A DNA stretch of 64,000 nt from Rhopalosiphum padi. Its lineage: Eukaryota > Arthropoda > Insecta > Hemiptera > Aphididae. The position numbers and the translations under genes were made by a program. This document shows positions 1-13,127 of this stretch, piece by piece; position 1 is the first letter of the stretch; every line of letters starts with the position of its first letter. Under the pieces are notes generated by a model that did no database searches, had not been told where the DNA came from, and saw only the letters and a list, made by a program, of their open reading frames with translations. The stretch lies in the NCBI RefSeq assembly GCF_020882245.1, contig NC_083600.1, positions 10,664,001 to 10,728,000 on the forward strand, given 5' to 3'.

Positions 1-3000
1 TGTACGTATATAGTGTATGCACACAATTTTTTTTTTCAATAAAGATTTCGCGTAAACAATGACAATAATATAAGACTTTTCTATCTGAAATTTGTTTGCA
101 AATAATATTGTCTTACATTAAAATAATTAATACAATTTATTACTTATTAGTATGTTTTTAAGTTTGCATCGTTTGCAGTAAAAAAATCAAATAAAAATGT
201 ATTTCTGAGTAGGTTCTACCTATGAAACACGGCGGGTGGACGATGTAAGTTATTGAACAACTGTTTTTAAACTTTATTAAGTTGTCAACTATTCACCAAC
301 GCTTTTAAAAACAGTACAGTACAGGACAAAATAATAATATGCTTATAATGTGTATACATAGTTATTGTCAAAAACAGAATTTGAATAGTTCGCGCGATCG
401 AGGTCAGATTTGTCTTTTACCGTAGACAAAGGGCTCAATTAAATATGTGATTATACTGTTCACTTTTCAATCATTTTTCCATTTAAATGTAAATGCATTT
501 TAAACTTAAATGTATTAAAAAAAATTAATAAAAAAATATTAATATTTGTGTAAATTCAAAAATATCAATACTCTAACCATTTTTAAATTATACAATTGAT
601 CTAATTTTCATTATATTTTAAATTACTTCCTTGAGTTTGTAAAACGTTTTAATAAATTAATTATTATGTCTTAAATATGTATACATTATATATACATACA
701 TTTTAAAGCATAATATTGTATAGTATAGAATATATACTCAAGTCTTAGGTATTTAGATTTATTGAAGTTAAATATGTTTTATTATACTATTTAGTTTCAA
801 ATTATACTTATATATATGTTTTGGTAAAATAGTTTTGAATTAATTAAATTCAAACATTTATGATCGCGTCGTATTCATTATAAATGATGACTCGTAGAAT
901 TATTATTTTATCAATTTTTAGAGTCTTAGAAAATATACATGGTATATAATATAATTTAAACGCCACGCGGGTTTTGTTAGTTTATAAATGTTGAGTTATT
1001 TAATGATTCATTTTTTGAATAAAAACTCAACCATAACCGAAGCACCTAAAATAGTGATCTTTCCTTATAGTCAAGTCTAATACAATTCTGATAATAGATA
1101 AATTTAAAATTTAATTCATTTTAATGTTGTACCATATAACTTATAAATTGTATGTAAAGCAGTCTAAACTATCAGATAATAAATGTTTTTTTTTTTTTTT
1201 ATCATATTGAAGTATGATGAGTTAACGATAATGATTTCAATGGCCTTAATCGTTAATATAATAAATTAAAAAACACAAGTATTTAAAAAATGCCGAATAA
1301 TATTTAAATAACGCACCTCCTACTCATGCATGTGGATAATAATTTAATATACGTGAGTATATTATTTGATAGCCATAATAAGTAAATTATTAAAAATGTT
1401 AACTTTTTATACTGTAATTAAATCTAATGGTCACAATCATGCAAACATATTTACATAAAATCGAGTAATAAGATAACAAAATATAACACATAAAATGGTA
1501 AGTTGTGTTCTAATGTGATTACGTTGATTTTCATTTATAATACAAAAATTATATTGTAGTAATAATAGTAACCGAACTATGGCCATGTCAATAATATTAT
1601 GTTAGATTAATATAACGTTGCAAAAGCATTGAAACGGTGGGTCATAAAACATAATTTATTCATGATAATTAAAGAACGCGTTCGGTCAGATTAGATAATA
1701 CTTTATTATTGTATGAATATTTTATTTTTAATAACTTCTAAAATAACTGTTTTCACAGAAAAATAAATATTATAAAATCCAACGAATAAAAAAAAACACT
1801 AAATACAAAAATCAAAATTCAACAATTTTGGCCATCTTTTATCAATGCAACAACAATCACTGCAGCTGCTTTTTTTCCGTTGTCGTAAATCCTTTTTTGA
1901 AAAAAAAAAAAAAAGCTTTTCGGCCAATACCCTCTGGACATATCTAAACTAAAGACTATTAAGATTATAAGAATAAGTGTAAATTAACGGAGAGTCGGGT
2001 AGAATCTTATAAAGGGCAACTCGGTTTGGGGAAAATTATAGGTATATTATGATGAAAAGAAGAGAAGTATTTCTTAGTTAAAGATTTTCATAAAACATTT
2101 TCAATAGCATAAATCCGCTGCTCATGTCAGTATTATGTTTTCGTTTAAATTGTCATCATATCCGTGTAGACGTAACGGTGCGTTGTCAGTTGCACCCCTA
2201 TTATAGTCAGCGGAGCGTTTTCACGCCTCCGTGTGTGTGTACCCAGTCAGCTGTGCGATCGCTTCGTTATATCGTCTATGTCATGTTATGTGTAATGTTA
2301 AATGTTTTCTTTGACTTTTTTTTCAAAGTTATTACTCGTTTAGTCGCGTTTTCAGTGGCATAAAGTTTTTTTAGTTTTTCAATAAGTTGCAATTTTTTTC
2401 TTAGTGGTGGTGTTGAAGAGCGTCCGAACGCGTTCTTGTTCATTGTGTTTCAATGTAGTTTTCGGTACTCTACAGTTCCGGTATTGTTTTAAAGCTGCCG
2501 CTGTTGCTCATTCCATTCGTCTACTTTGTTGTCGTGTTACCGTCAGTCACAAACCACTTTGTATGTGAATGCTGAACAACTCTTTTATCGTATCGTCCGG
2601 TAATATAATTGCGTATCATGTGCCTTACTAATAACAATACTAAAAAGTTCTCCATTCTAGGTAATTGGTCAAATGATCAGCGGTTGTGTTGCATAAATCA
2701 ACGCATGTTAACGCACTTGCACTCCCGTCTCGGTGCAGGCATACTATTGTTCAGCGTGCTCTGCATATTTTGTTAGCCGATGTCTTCCGTGAGTTATACG
2801 TTATACGCTGAGTGGCTGAGTGGCCGTAATACGCATACCAGGTTGTAATTTTTTGTATTAATCTAATCTTATATGTTTACCTCCCCTGGTGCGGTCACGT
2901 TGGGATGAAATCCGCCACTTGACATAGCCACATGTGAGTAATCGGTTAACTGCGTATTGTGTTCGTGTTGTTAAAGCCGACGAACTTGTACTACATAGGT

Positions 3001-3803
3001 ATACTATACGTACTTGTATTACATTGTTATACAAAAGTTATTATATTATATTATCACATACAATTTATTATTATTTTATTATTGTGTTGGCTGTTCACTT
3101 ATTAATAATTCAGCCTTATTTTGGACGCAATATTTCATATATATATTAAATTAATAATAAGATTTAATCAATATAAATGGCGACAACGTCGTGGTAATAA
3201 TTTACGGTTACAAATTGTGTAACAAATTACGGGAAATTTAGAGACATTAAGACAAAAATTGTGCGAAAGGAAACGCCAAGTATAAGTTGGTCGGTTAAAA
3301 TAGTTCACGGTATATAACCATATAAGTTATAAGTTTAAGTACAGTTATAGTATAAGTTATATATTGACGGTCTGAGCCTTAGAAGAAAGATATAGAAAGA
3401 TTATGTTTAGAGATAGCTCGTGTAGTTATGTACTTAACTATAAGTATTTAGTATAATATATGACATAGGCAATAATAATATATTATTACAATATAAGAGT
3501 AATGAACTTATAAAAAACACATAATACCTAAATGTCGTCCTGGTTATTAATAAAAATATTTTTCTTTGTCAAACGGACGTTGTGAAAGAAAAAACGAATT
3601 TTAATGAAGCCATGTAGTTCGTATTGAGATCATAATATAATCACATTAATTATTATTTATTGGCGAAAAATGTCCTACCACTTTTAATAATAAACTAAGG
3701 TATAATAAACACGACAGCAGTAAGACTGATTTATCTGATACTAATTTAAAAACTTAAAAAAACATTGATCGGTACGATACATATTATTATTGTTTTATTG
3801 TTC

Positions 3804-3839
<36 letters not shown>

Positions 3840-6167
3840 TAGTACCTATGATCTTTAAAGCAGTATTACGAGCGGTGGTGATATCGAATTACACAACCAC
3901 CGGACCACCGCGATGACCTTTTTTACTGTCTCACGTGTATACAACATATATTATTTTCTACTAACTTTTCAATACCCATAATTCAATAAAGCTATTTATA
4001 AACAGTACCAACAATGTGGCAGTGGAAGTGTTTATTCCAGTATGTTGTAATATATTCACCATAATTTTTTTCTCGTTTAGTCGTTAGTCCTCGTCGCTTT
4101 TTGGGTACGTATTACCTACAGTATTTCATTTTATTTTGTTTTTGTTTTTAATTGCCACGCAGTTCCAGGAATGTTAAAAACTATGAAAAATTACATTTTT
4201 TTTCAGTATATTTTTTTTTTTGTTATTACATAGAGTTACGTCTCCTCTTTTAGATATTTTTTATATTCATATAATAATTAAAACATGTATTTTAAAATCC
4301 TATATTAATATTATTAAAATATAAAATAGTTATTGATCTGATAGATAGGTATAATTGATGTTTTTACCAAAAAACAAAAAAAAAAAAGTAACTATATTGT
4401 GTTTTGAGTAACTATCTGTCTATATAAACATAATATACTATTTAATAACTACTAATGAAACGTTATTAAGAGCGCTAAAGATTCTGAGAGAAATATAAGA
4501 AGATTAAAAAAAAAATCGAATAAAAATTTAAAATAATATTTGGTTGATTAGGTATTCAATGTGATCCTTACACAAGGAACATCGAAAAAATATTTATTTG
4601 AAAAACATCTAATAGCTATATAGCTTTCATTAATTTCATCTATTTGTTAGTTAATAAATCAGTGAATTTTAATGGTATCAATCGATTCCACCGATATAGG
4701 CAATATAACATTGATTCCAACAGTTCAAGGAACATATTAAACCGCAATAAACATAGTTCAATTAAAGTCTAATTTTGTTTTATACTTTAAAAATAGTATA
4801 AATGCTTTTCAATTTGAAATTTAGCAAAAAAAAAAAAATATATTTAATATTGAAAATAATTAATTTACAATTATTTAACCTTATAATAATGCGTACACTA
4901 TAATTCATTTCCGCAGTTTCTTTAAGATTTCCACGAATTCTCAGGTGTTCCCGGGATAGCTCATTCCTATAACGCTGCTGCAGTTGATTATAACGATTAA
5001 ACTATTATCATCGTCAAACCGAGGAAAACAATTTTGAAAATTAATTGTGTTTTTTATTATTATTTTTATTTTGATCGGTTTTAAACTTTTGATAATTAAT
5101 TTATAAAATACTTATGAAAAGAGACGTGTATTAATTAGTTAAATGTCTGATCCTACTGTTAACTTTATTTTCGCTGTAATAGGTAAGTATTAGCTTTAAG
5201 CTTATTATTATTATTATTATTAATATATATATATATAATTATACATAGAGCTTATACCTACTTATTCTCTTTAAATGTTCGAGAAAATTAACTTTTGTTC
5301 TACACATTAATTATTTGTGTATACCTAATGTATTGACGAAAAACTTGAAATAAAAGATCTAACAACAGTATATATTTTATAGTTTAGAGTTGGGTTACAC
5401 AGCATATTAAATAGAAATAGTGTTATATCAGTTATATAATTAAAAGATAATAACGATTTCTTTTAAACAATTTTTAAAAGAACTAGCAGTTCTTAATAGT
5501 AGGTTTTATTAGATATTTTTACAATTTTAAAGTTTGTATACAATTAATCAATGAGTAAAAATGTTGAAAAATGTTTTAATTTAATAATATACTAGAAATA
5601 AGCTAATATAAGTTTTATACAAATAAAAAATATCATTTTTGTATAATTTATAACTTATAGTGGTATATTGAAGTAATTGTAATTTACTCTTCGTTATTTT
5701 GTAATAAAATAATTTTGATTAATGATTCAATGGAGTTTTGAACCAATTACATTGAAATACTTCAATATAATCTATGATTTTGAATTAAATTTTTTGATTA
5801 TTTGAAAAAAAAATGTTTTTACTCGGGTTATTTGTAAAAATGATTGTTTCACCGATATATATACTTTTGTTTTGTCAGAATTGTTCGATATTCTTTCTGC
5901 TTCCTTATTCTGGAAGGCTTATTTGATATCAAAATTATTTTTCTAAAATAACACCTATAATTCTTATATAAAGTTGTTTAAGCCCGAAAACGTGTTTGTA
6001 CACGCAATTAAATAATTTAAAAAAATGCAATTTGTCGCAAAACTAATATTATTATACAATTCTCGCTTCGATGAAAAAATAATTTGTGAAAATACATATT
6101 TAATATTTATACATATTTCTCGTTAGATAAGATCTTAATATAGTGCACACATTTGATTAAGATTTAT
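1..6167. other. Intergenic, no recognisable gene
   Basis: AT-rich DNA downstream of gene A. I see no exon with conserved protein content on either strand; the short open frames here lack domain-like sequence and splice context. It contains an (AAT)n tract near 3806-3836, a (TTA)n/(TA)n tract near 5202-5237 and several poly-T runs. A GC-richer stretch at about 2110-2930 is discussed in the findings as a possible decayed LTR or promoter region. Confidence 0.6.
3806..3836. repeat. (AAT)n microsatellite
   Basis: About ten uninterrupted trinucleotide units in intergenic DNA. Confidence 0.9.
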
Positions 6168-9100
6168 TTAGATTATGTTAACAAGTAATTTAACTGAAAC
6201 AGACAGTGCTAAAATCTGAAAAATAATGCCATAGTTATACAATCTCGACGAAGCGCTAGAATCGTCATATTTCGTCGGGCTCCGCGAAGTCGTATACTTA
6301 TCCGATGGATCCAGCGGCAAACCTTTCGTCAAAGGGTTTATGTACATCCATATCGTTTCTGGACTACCATTGCTGTACCATTTTTCGTAGTCTTCGATTT
6401 CATTCTGGTACACTGGAACGAGTTCGTTTCTATATTCATCGGGCGTATTGCTGTAGAACACCATTCGCATCATCTAAAACCGAACGAAATTTGTATTTAA
6501 TAACAATCGTAAACTTTACGTTAATACAGATGTAGACTATAATAATGTTATTCGTATTGGTTGTTAACTTAAAAGTTAAATTCCACTCGGCCGAGGGGCT
6601 GCTAATACGTAATAATGCACATGTTGTGCACACACTCTTAGGTCCGATAGGTCTATAATCTATATTATTGTAATATACACATTATAAATCTGAATTAATT
6701 CTCATTGGACTTAAACCCAAAGTTTCCGGAACGATACGATAAATAATCATGATTAGTACACGGAAATAAAGAAACACTTTATCGTTATGCAATATTATAC
6801 TGTACAATATTCTTTAGTGCACATCACGCTAACTATTAAATGCACAATATTATACTTGTATATCACATCACAGTAAAATATTATAAACTATCACGAATAG
6901 AGTTTTATATTAATAATTGTTATAACCAGCAGAGTTTCGCTAATAGACATATAATAAAAAAATCTCGTTACATTTTCGATTTCACTCTTAATGGACACCT
7001 TTGAAGCTAATATTGAGAATATAGTCTTAGCTATATTTCTACCATCTTTTACGTTGTTGACGAGGTCAGTAAAATATTTGTAAAGAAAATAATTCATAGC
7101 TGTTATCCCATTGGGCGTCGAAGACAGAGCATTAAAGAAATCTCCGTAATCACTCGGTGCAATTGGACAATTGTTCTCCATTATTAACGCCATGTACCTA
7201 AAATACAAAAAAAAGAAAATATATTATTTAGTGTTTTGTATACGAATTTATTCGTCACTCGTTATGACGTGGCTATCGTACGGAACTACGTATTGTGCTG
7301 GGCCGTACGCTCCAAACAACACTGCGTGCGTTTCGCCCGTCATAATATTATATTTCGTACCGTAAACACTATCACCCGAAAATTAGTGTAGAAACACAAA
7401 CATTTTTATTTTGTATATAACATTATTATGTTACGCGTAATCTATTTTTATACAACTGTTATTATAATGAAATATAGTTATATCGAAAACCGAATACGTA
7501 ATTTTAAACTTGAACACAAAATACTCTTATTGTGTTATGAAATGTATTTAACACCGTTAAAAACCTTTAAGTCCAATCATTACAAACACTAATTTTTTTG
7601 AGTTATTTCACTAATTTTCTAGGGGTAGGCACATTTTGTATTGCCGTGTTTATAGACTAAATAATATATGATCGCTAAAGAAATATAATATGGTCTCACG
7701 TCATAAGTGTCGTTATGTCGGCACAAGACAACGCGTTGATCACTGATCCTCTTTCCGAATACGATTTGGTGGTATTGTATAGGTTTAAGAGTTTTTCCAA
7801 ACTGTATGAGCTGAAGGCTCCGACACAGAACGCAGCGTCTTTGACGTCAGCCGATATTCTATGACGATAAAAAAACACAAGCATGTGCGCGTATAATTAT
7901 AGTTTTGTGTTATAATATAATATGGTAATACAACAATCGAGCGCGAGACTACGCCGATAATATTATGATAAAAATAACGAACAAGGACTTACTCTTCGTC
8001 GTTTCGCCATCTCCGAAAATTTTCCAACGCCTTCAGACCGCTGGAACACGGGTTTGCTTCCAACTTAAACGCCCACGTCGACAACGCGCTCCAGCCGATA
8101 ACGGTGGGATGCTGTGGACTTTTCTGTCCGGCGACCAGATCGTTTATTAATTCCAACGCATTGTCGGCCAGGTTAAAGAATAAGGCCTGCGTAGACACGA
8201 ATACGTTTTAAAAGGATTCATTTTTATCACATCGTAGTAATATGTTGTGAACTTATGGCGTGTAGCGTTATATATAGCTTAGCATTATTATAATGTTACA
8301 GGACTAAAATATAATATAATTCAATGACGGAGAGAATGTTCAACGCAAGCGGATAGGTGTGCACTTAAATTTGCATTATTAATATTATGTTTTTTCGTTG
8401 ATTGTTTACCACATATTATTAATTATGTATGTGTTACAAATTGATTTAAAATTTATCAATAGCTTATCACACAATACTGTTGTCCTATTGTGTTCCTAAT
8501 AGGTGAAAGTGAAAAATTAAATTTTTTTTAAAATTGAATGTTCACCATTGCATTATGATTTATATAATAATATATTCGATATTTATACATCGAAAAATAA
8601 AAACATATAATATAATATAAAATCGAGCTATTCGATTTTTCATCACAGTTTACCTAGTTATAGGTATAACGTTCAAAGCCTGTATTGATGTGGTATAATT
8701 AGTATATACCTATAGTAATAGAAGATTATAAATAATAAGGTTACGAAATTGAACGTATACATTTTTATAATAATTAATCAATTATTCCAAACCGAATACG
8801 AAATTTCTATAAAACGGTCGTAACGTGCATTAGGTATATAAAATTACACTGTGGTCAATTTAGAATACTCAATAACTGCTAAAATATTATAATCTAATAT
8901 TCTACCTATGGAACTTTTTTTTTCTGACCACGTTGTACCTATCTATATGTTCTCTATCATCCGCCGTCGTAACAATTAATACAATTGACGACAATGAGAT
9001 TAGATATTATTATTTTATAATAAACACGCGTGCGAATAAAAGTTATTCCGCGGTAATGCCCACCTTGACATCGATGTACGCATTTCTGCAACGTCCCATA

Positions 9101-12100
9101 CGGTTTAAAACATAGTCGAAACTCTTCATGGCTGAGAACCACGGTATGATATCATCTTCCTTTGTCAGATACTCTGCGATGCTCATCGGTATCCTGTAAT
9201 TTAACAAACCCACTTTCGCCAAACTGAACGAATCGTCAATCAGCTGGGCTCTGTTGAGAACGTGTACGTCTTTAGGCGAATCGTTTAGCTGTTTGATCAA
9301 CGACAACCAATTGTCTTCCGTGTAGTTCACCCTGTAGAAACCTAAAGCGAAAATACATGCCTTTAAAAATTATAATTTTAACAATTCGCCCAATTTCATA
9401 ATGACTTATAGCCAATAGCTAGAACAAACTTATATTATGAAAACTATTAGTTAATGACTATATATAGGTAATCTTTTAAGAAAAAAAGTAGTCCACCTGT
9501 GGATTGTATATTGAAAATGTACCATTCGACGTCATCGTCGATCGGAATAGTCGTTTCGTCTACCGACGGGTCCAGCCAAACGGTTGGTGCGGACTTAGTG
9601 TCGAAATTTTTTTCTTTATTCGTCGTGTAACTCAAACGAATAAACCACTTGGTTGTATCGTTTGATTCGGTGAAACCGGATAAAAATCGTTTCTAAAAAA
9701 AAACAATATTAATTGCTATGCGCGATTGGTTGTTTTAGGTATTTTACTTGAGTTAAGACGAGTGATTTGTCTTTTTTCTTGACGTTCACCACGGGATATC
9801 CGTCTTGTTCCGTCCACGTATTCATCACAGTGCGAACGTTGTTGCCATTTAAGCCGGACTTTGTCATATCGAATAGCGTATTGTCGAACGCGTTCCACAG
9901 TTGTTCCGGTTTTACTGCACTATATCTATAATATGGTATTATATCGGGTGTGACCTCTACTTATTAAATCAGATCGCGTCGTATAATATAGTTATGTATA
10001 AAAATATTTAACATCATTTTTGGATAATAGTTTTCAAAAATATTATCGTGGTTTAAAACTTTATAATAGTTTAATTCCGAATAACTGGAAAATATTAGGT
10101 ATATTTTTCTTACTGGTTTTGCGTCAAGTACGTATTAATGGCTTTTTTAAATGCGTCTTCCCCCACCCAGTCGCTGAGCATCCTCATGACCGCCGCAGAC
10201 TTCTGTTCGGAAAATTTGACGGCCGGGTAATAGACCACGTCTCCTGGTACGATTTCTGGCGCGGTCAAAGGCTGTCTTTGAATTTGGTCGTATTCCATGG
10301 CAGGCCGTTGCATGTCGACGACGAAAAAGTGATCAAGTCGCCATTCCGGTTCCACCTGCAAAAGTATGCACGATATAACATAATATTACACTATCGTAAC
10401 GCGACGTTGTATATAATATATTATTATTAATACGGCGCACGAGAGCAGGACGTGCGATAAATACACTGCCAATAACACAATGATGTGTATCGTATAGATC
10501 GCCGATATCAATATATAGTAGGGATGGGCAACTGAAAGTTATTAGAGGGCCAATTTTTAGAAAATTAAAATTTAGCGGGCCAGAGTATAGAGAGCAAAAA
10601 AAAAAGTCATTCAAAATATGCATTTTAATTTAGCATATACGTAGAATAGAGTGTAGACCGATTGACTTTTAAATTGTGTGATGTAATTTGAAAATGTAGC
10701 GTGGGCCAGATAAAACAGGTTCGCGGGCCGCCAGTTGCCCACCCCTGATATATAGCATAAACATTACCATCGTGGTGACAATGTATTGCAAATAAGCGGC
10801 AAGCCCTTTATTCATCCATGCGAAGTCCCATCGAGCCGGCGTCACCAAATTGCCAAACCACTGATTCACCACAGCGCGTCCTACCGCCATCTTCGCCGAC
10901 ATTATCGACTTAGAGTTCGATTTAGAGTCGACGAAAAGCGTTTTCTCTCTGTCACACACAAACATAACGTCACATATTATTATATTTTCGTGCAAATATT
11001 GTTTTTTTTCTTTCTGTTAACCGTTAAACGAAGCCGAGCGATTCCGCAGTTTTTATAGTTTATACGAATGACAATACTAAAAGATACAAATTTTAACTAG
11101 TCGATAGTTGGTATATCAATTAAACAAAATTTTAGACTTAAGTTGAATCGTTGGTTGAAACATAGAAGTTATCTTTTGTAAGATGTATCGATGATATATT
11201 AAGTAATAACAATACGATAGTTCCAAGTATCTATTATTACATAATTCATAATTATTCAAATTCCAAATGTTTTTTTAATTTTAAATCTAAATTGTTCACA
11301 AATACCGTTAATCATATCGAAGGACTGCACGAGTAAAATATAAATCAAAATTATAACTGTATTAAATCTTGGATTACTCGAATCGGGATTTAAAAATTAT
11401 ATTTGCATAGAAATCGTCTTATATCAACGCTCAGCGTCGAAATTCTCGGTCCACGTGCAAATGATTATATTATCGTGTTGTTCACACGTCCTTACTGGTA
11501 AGCAGTCAATCCCCAATTGTCGAATTGCCCTAAGCCTAGTGTTGGCACGACTAATAAGTTCAGTTTGGGCATAGCGTACGGCATGCCCGTGTAGTTTTCC
11601 ATGGCTCTCAAAAGGTCGGGCGCCTCTTTCGTAACGTACTCGATCTGATACAAACGACCCAAATGAGAGTATACGTTGATTGCACTCCGGCGGTTTTTAT
11701 CGAATTGTTCGAATTCACCGGCGAAAAACGCGACCGAGCACGTGGACATGCTTGGCGTCCGCGCAAAGTGAACCCATTTCATTTGGTATTTAAACGGATC
11801 ATTTTCGAGCACATCGTATCTGTAATACATAGATAATATAATGCGGTTTAAAAGCTTATTATTAAAATACCAAAAACATATTGTAGATATAGGTATATAT
11901 CAACAACAAATTATTATAATTCCATAACGTTACGCGCGAACAGTGAACTCTAAAATAAACTTGACAAGATATTTTTATTGATTTCTATTTAATATAAAAA
12001 TACAAATATAATCGAATTTACAAATAAAACATCTAACTAATATTTTGAGCAAATAATTTGTAATATCGTAAACATTTTGGTTTAAAATAACTGCAATTAT

Positions 12101-13127
12101 TTGTTTTCGAATTTTCAATTCCATAATAATATATTTTTTGATATTATGATACTTACATATATTCTGAATCTAAAAATGGCATATTTGATAGAGCTATTTC
12201 TTCTACTTTAACTTTAATTGATATATTAAAAGGTGTTTTAAAATGTGGTTCATCGTAACAAGGAAAAGCACTTCTGGCCATCGTGGTTTGAAATTGAGTA
12301 GCAGCTATCCACCTGGGAAATAATTAAAATAAATGCAAGACACTATTAATATTAGTATAATGTAATACTATAATACTTTCAAGTATGAACAATTTTTTCA
12401 GGTATAAGTTATTGTTGTTAATTAAATCACAATCAGTAAGTTTAGCTGAATTATTAAAAATTATAAAAAGTATTTATGTTTTTCATATTCAAGATTTATT
12501 TAACTTTTTTCAAATGTGACTGCTTACGTATGTAACTTATGTGATATTAAAATTTTAGCTACTAACATTATTATATTTACAGTAATAGCGGTTCATATCT
12601 GATTATTATAAATTTGTTTTAGTAAAATATTATGTGCTCTAATAAATTAGAATTGTTTTGAAATATTGAGCTTACTTTTTTCCATCCGATTCGGTTTCAT
12701 AAGCGCTTTTAAAAAACCCTCTTCCGTCGTCCCTGAGAATGCCTTCGAATTTTATACGAATCGTGTATACTCTATTGGCCAAGACGTGACCTTCCATCGA
12801 TATAATCACTTGTTCCCGGTCTTCCTCGTAGCTCCACGAGCGCACTTTGTTGTCCCTGCCGGTGATTTCGTCTGTCACCCTGACCTCGTGCAACACCAAG
12901 TCCTTAGAGTTCAACGTGATCGCGGTAGTCGTGGTCTTCACTGCGATCGTGATATCCACTCTGCCAGCGAACGTAGCGTTTTCCGTTTCGAGGTTCGGTT
13001 CTATTTTCAACACGTACGACGACGGTTCCGTGTCACCCGGCAACCGACCGGAATCCACGGTCTGGCCATCGTAGCCCCGGACGAACGAGGAAACAACTAC
13101 GACGAAAACCACCGTCACCCACAACAT
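6168..13127 (-). CDS. Gene A: catalytically dead aminopeptidase N paralogue, GPI-type C-terminus
   Basis: M1-family membrane aminopeptidase by sequence, predicted to have no peptidase activity. Exons in coding order: 13127-12676, 12312-12157, 11819-11496, 10948-10768, 10355-10114, 9925-9748, 9692-9497, 9341-9064, 8186-7993, 7858-7700, 7197-6972, 6473-6168. All junctions are GT-AG, and the phases add up to 963 aa. The signal peptide begins MLWVTVVFVVVV, which is why I chose the ATG at 13127. The fold signature PCYDEP is kept in exon 2. GAMEN is GQFDN (300-304). HEXXH is RAVVN (335-339). The third zinc ligand is K358 instead of Glu. The catalytic Tyr position is E421. The last exon has only a short stalk, with a Ser-rich spacer and a hydrophobic tail ending LLVNII, which looks like a GPI signal. 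Domain identity is certain; loss of activity is inferred from missing ligands. A binding or scaffold role is possible but not shown. Confidence 0.92.
10519..10747. mobile_element. hAT-type MITE in intron 4 of gene A
   Basis: A 229-bp non-autonomous element. Its ends are inverted repeats: AGGGATGGGCAACTG at the left matches the complement of CAGTTGCCCACCCCTG at the right. It is flanked by a perfect 8-bp target duplication, atatatag, at 10511-10518 and 10748-10755. TIRs of the CAGGGGTGGGCAA type with 8-bp duplications are characteristic of hAT transposons. It has no coding capacity. The right duplication begins only 12 bases inside the intron from the end of exon 4. Confidence 0.93.

Noticed and set aside
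2124..2363. 79-codon plus-strand frame
   Set aside because: Cys/Val/Phe-rich translation with no domain, no conserved neighbour and no splice-consistent extension.
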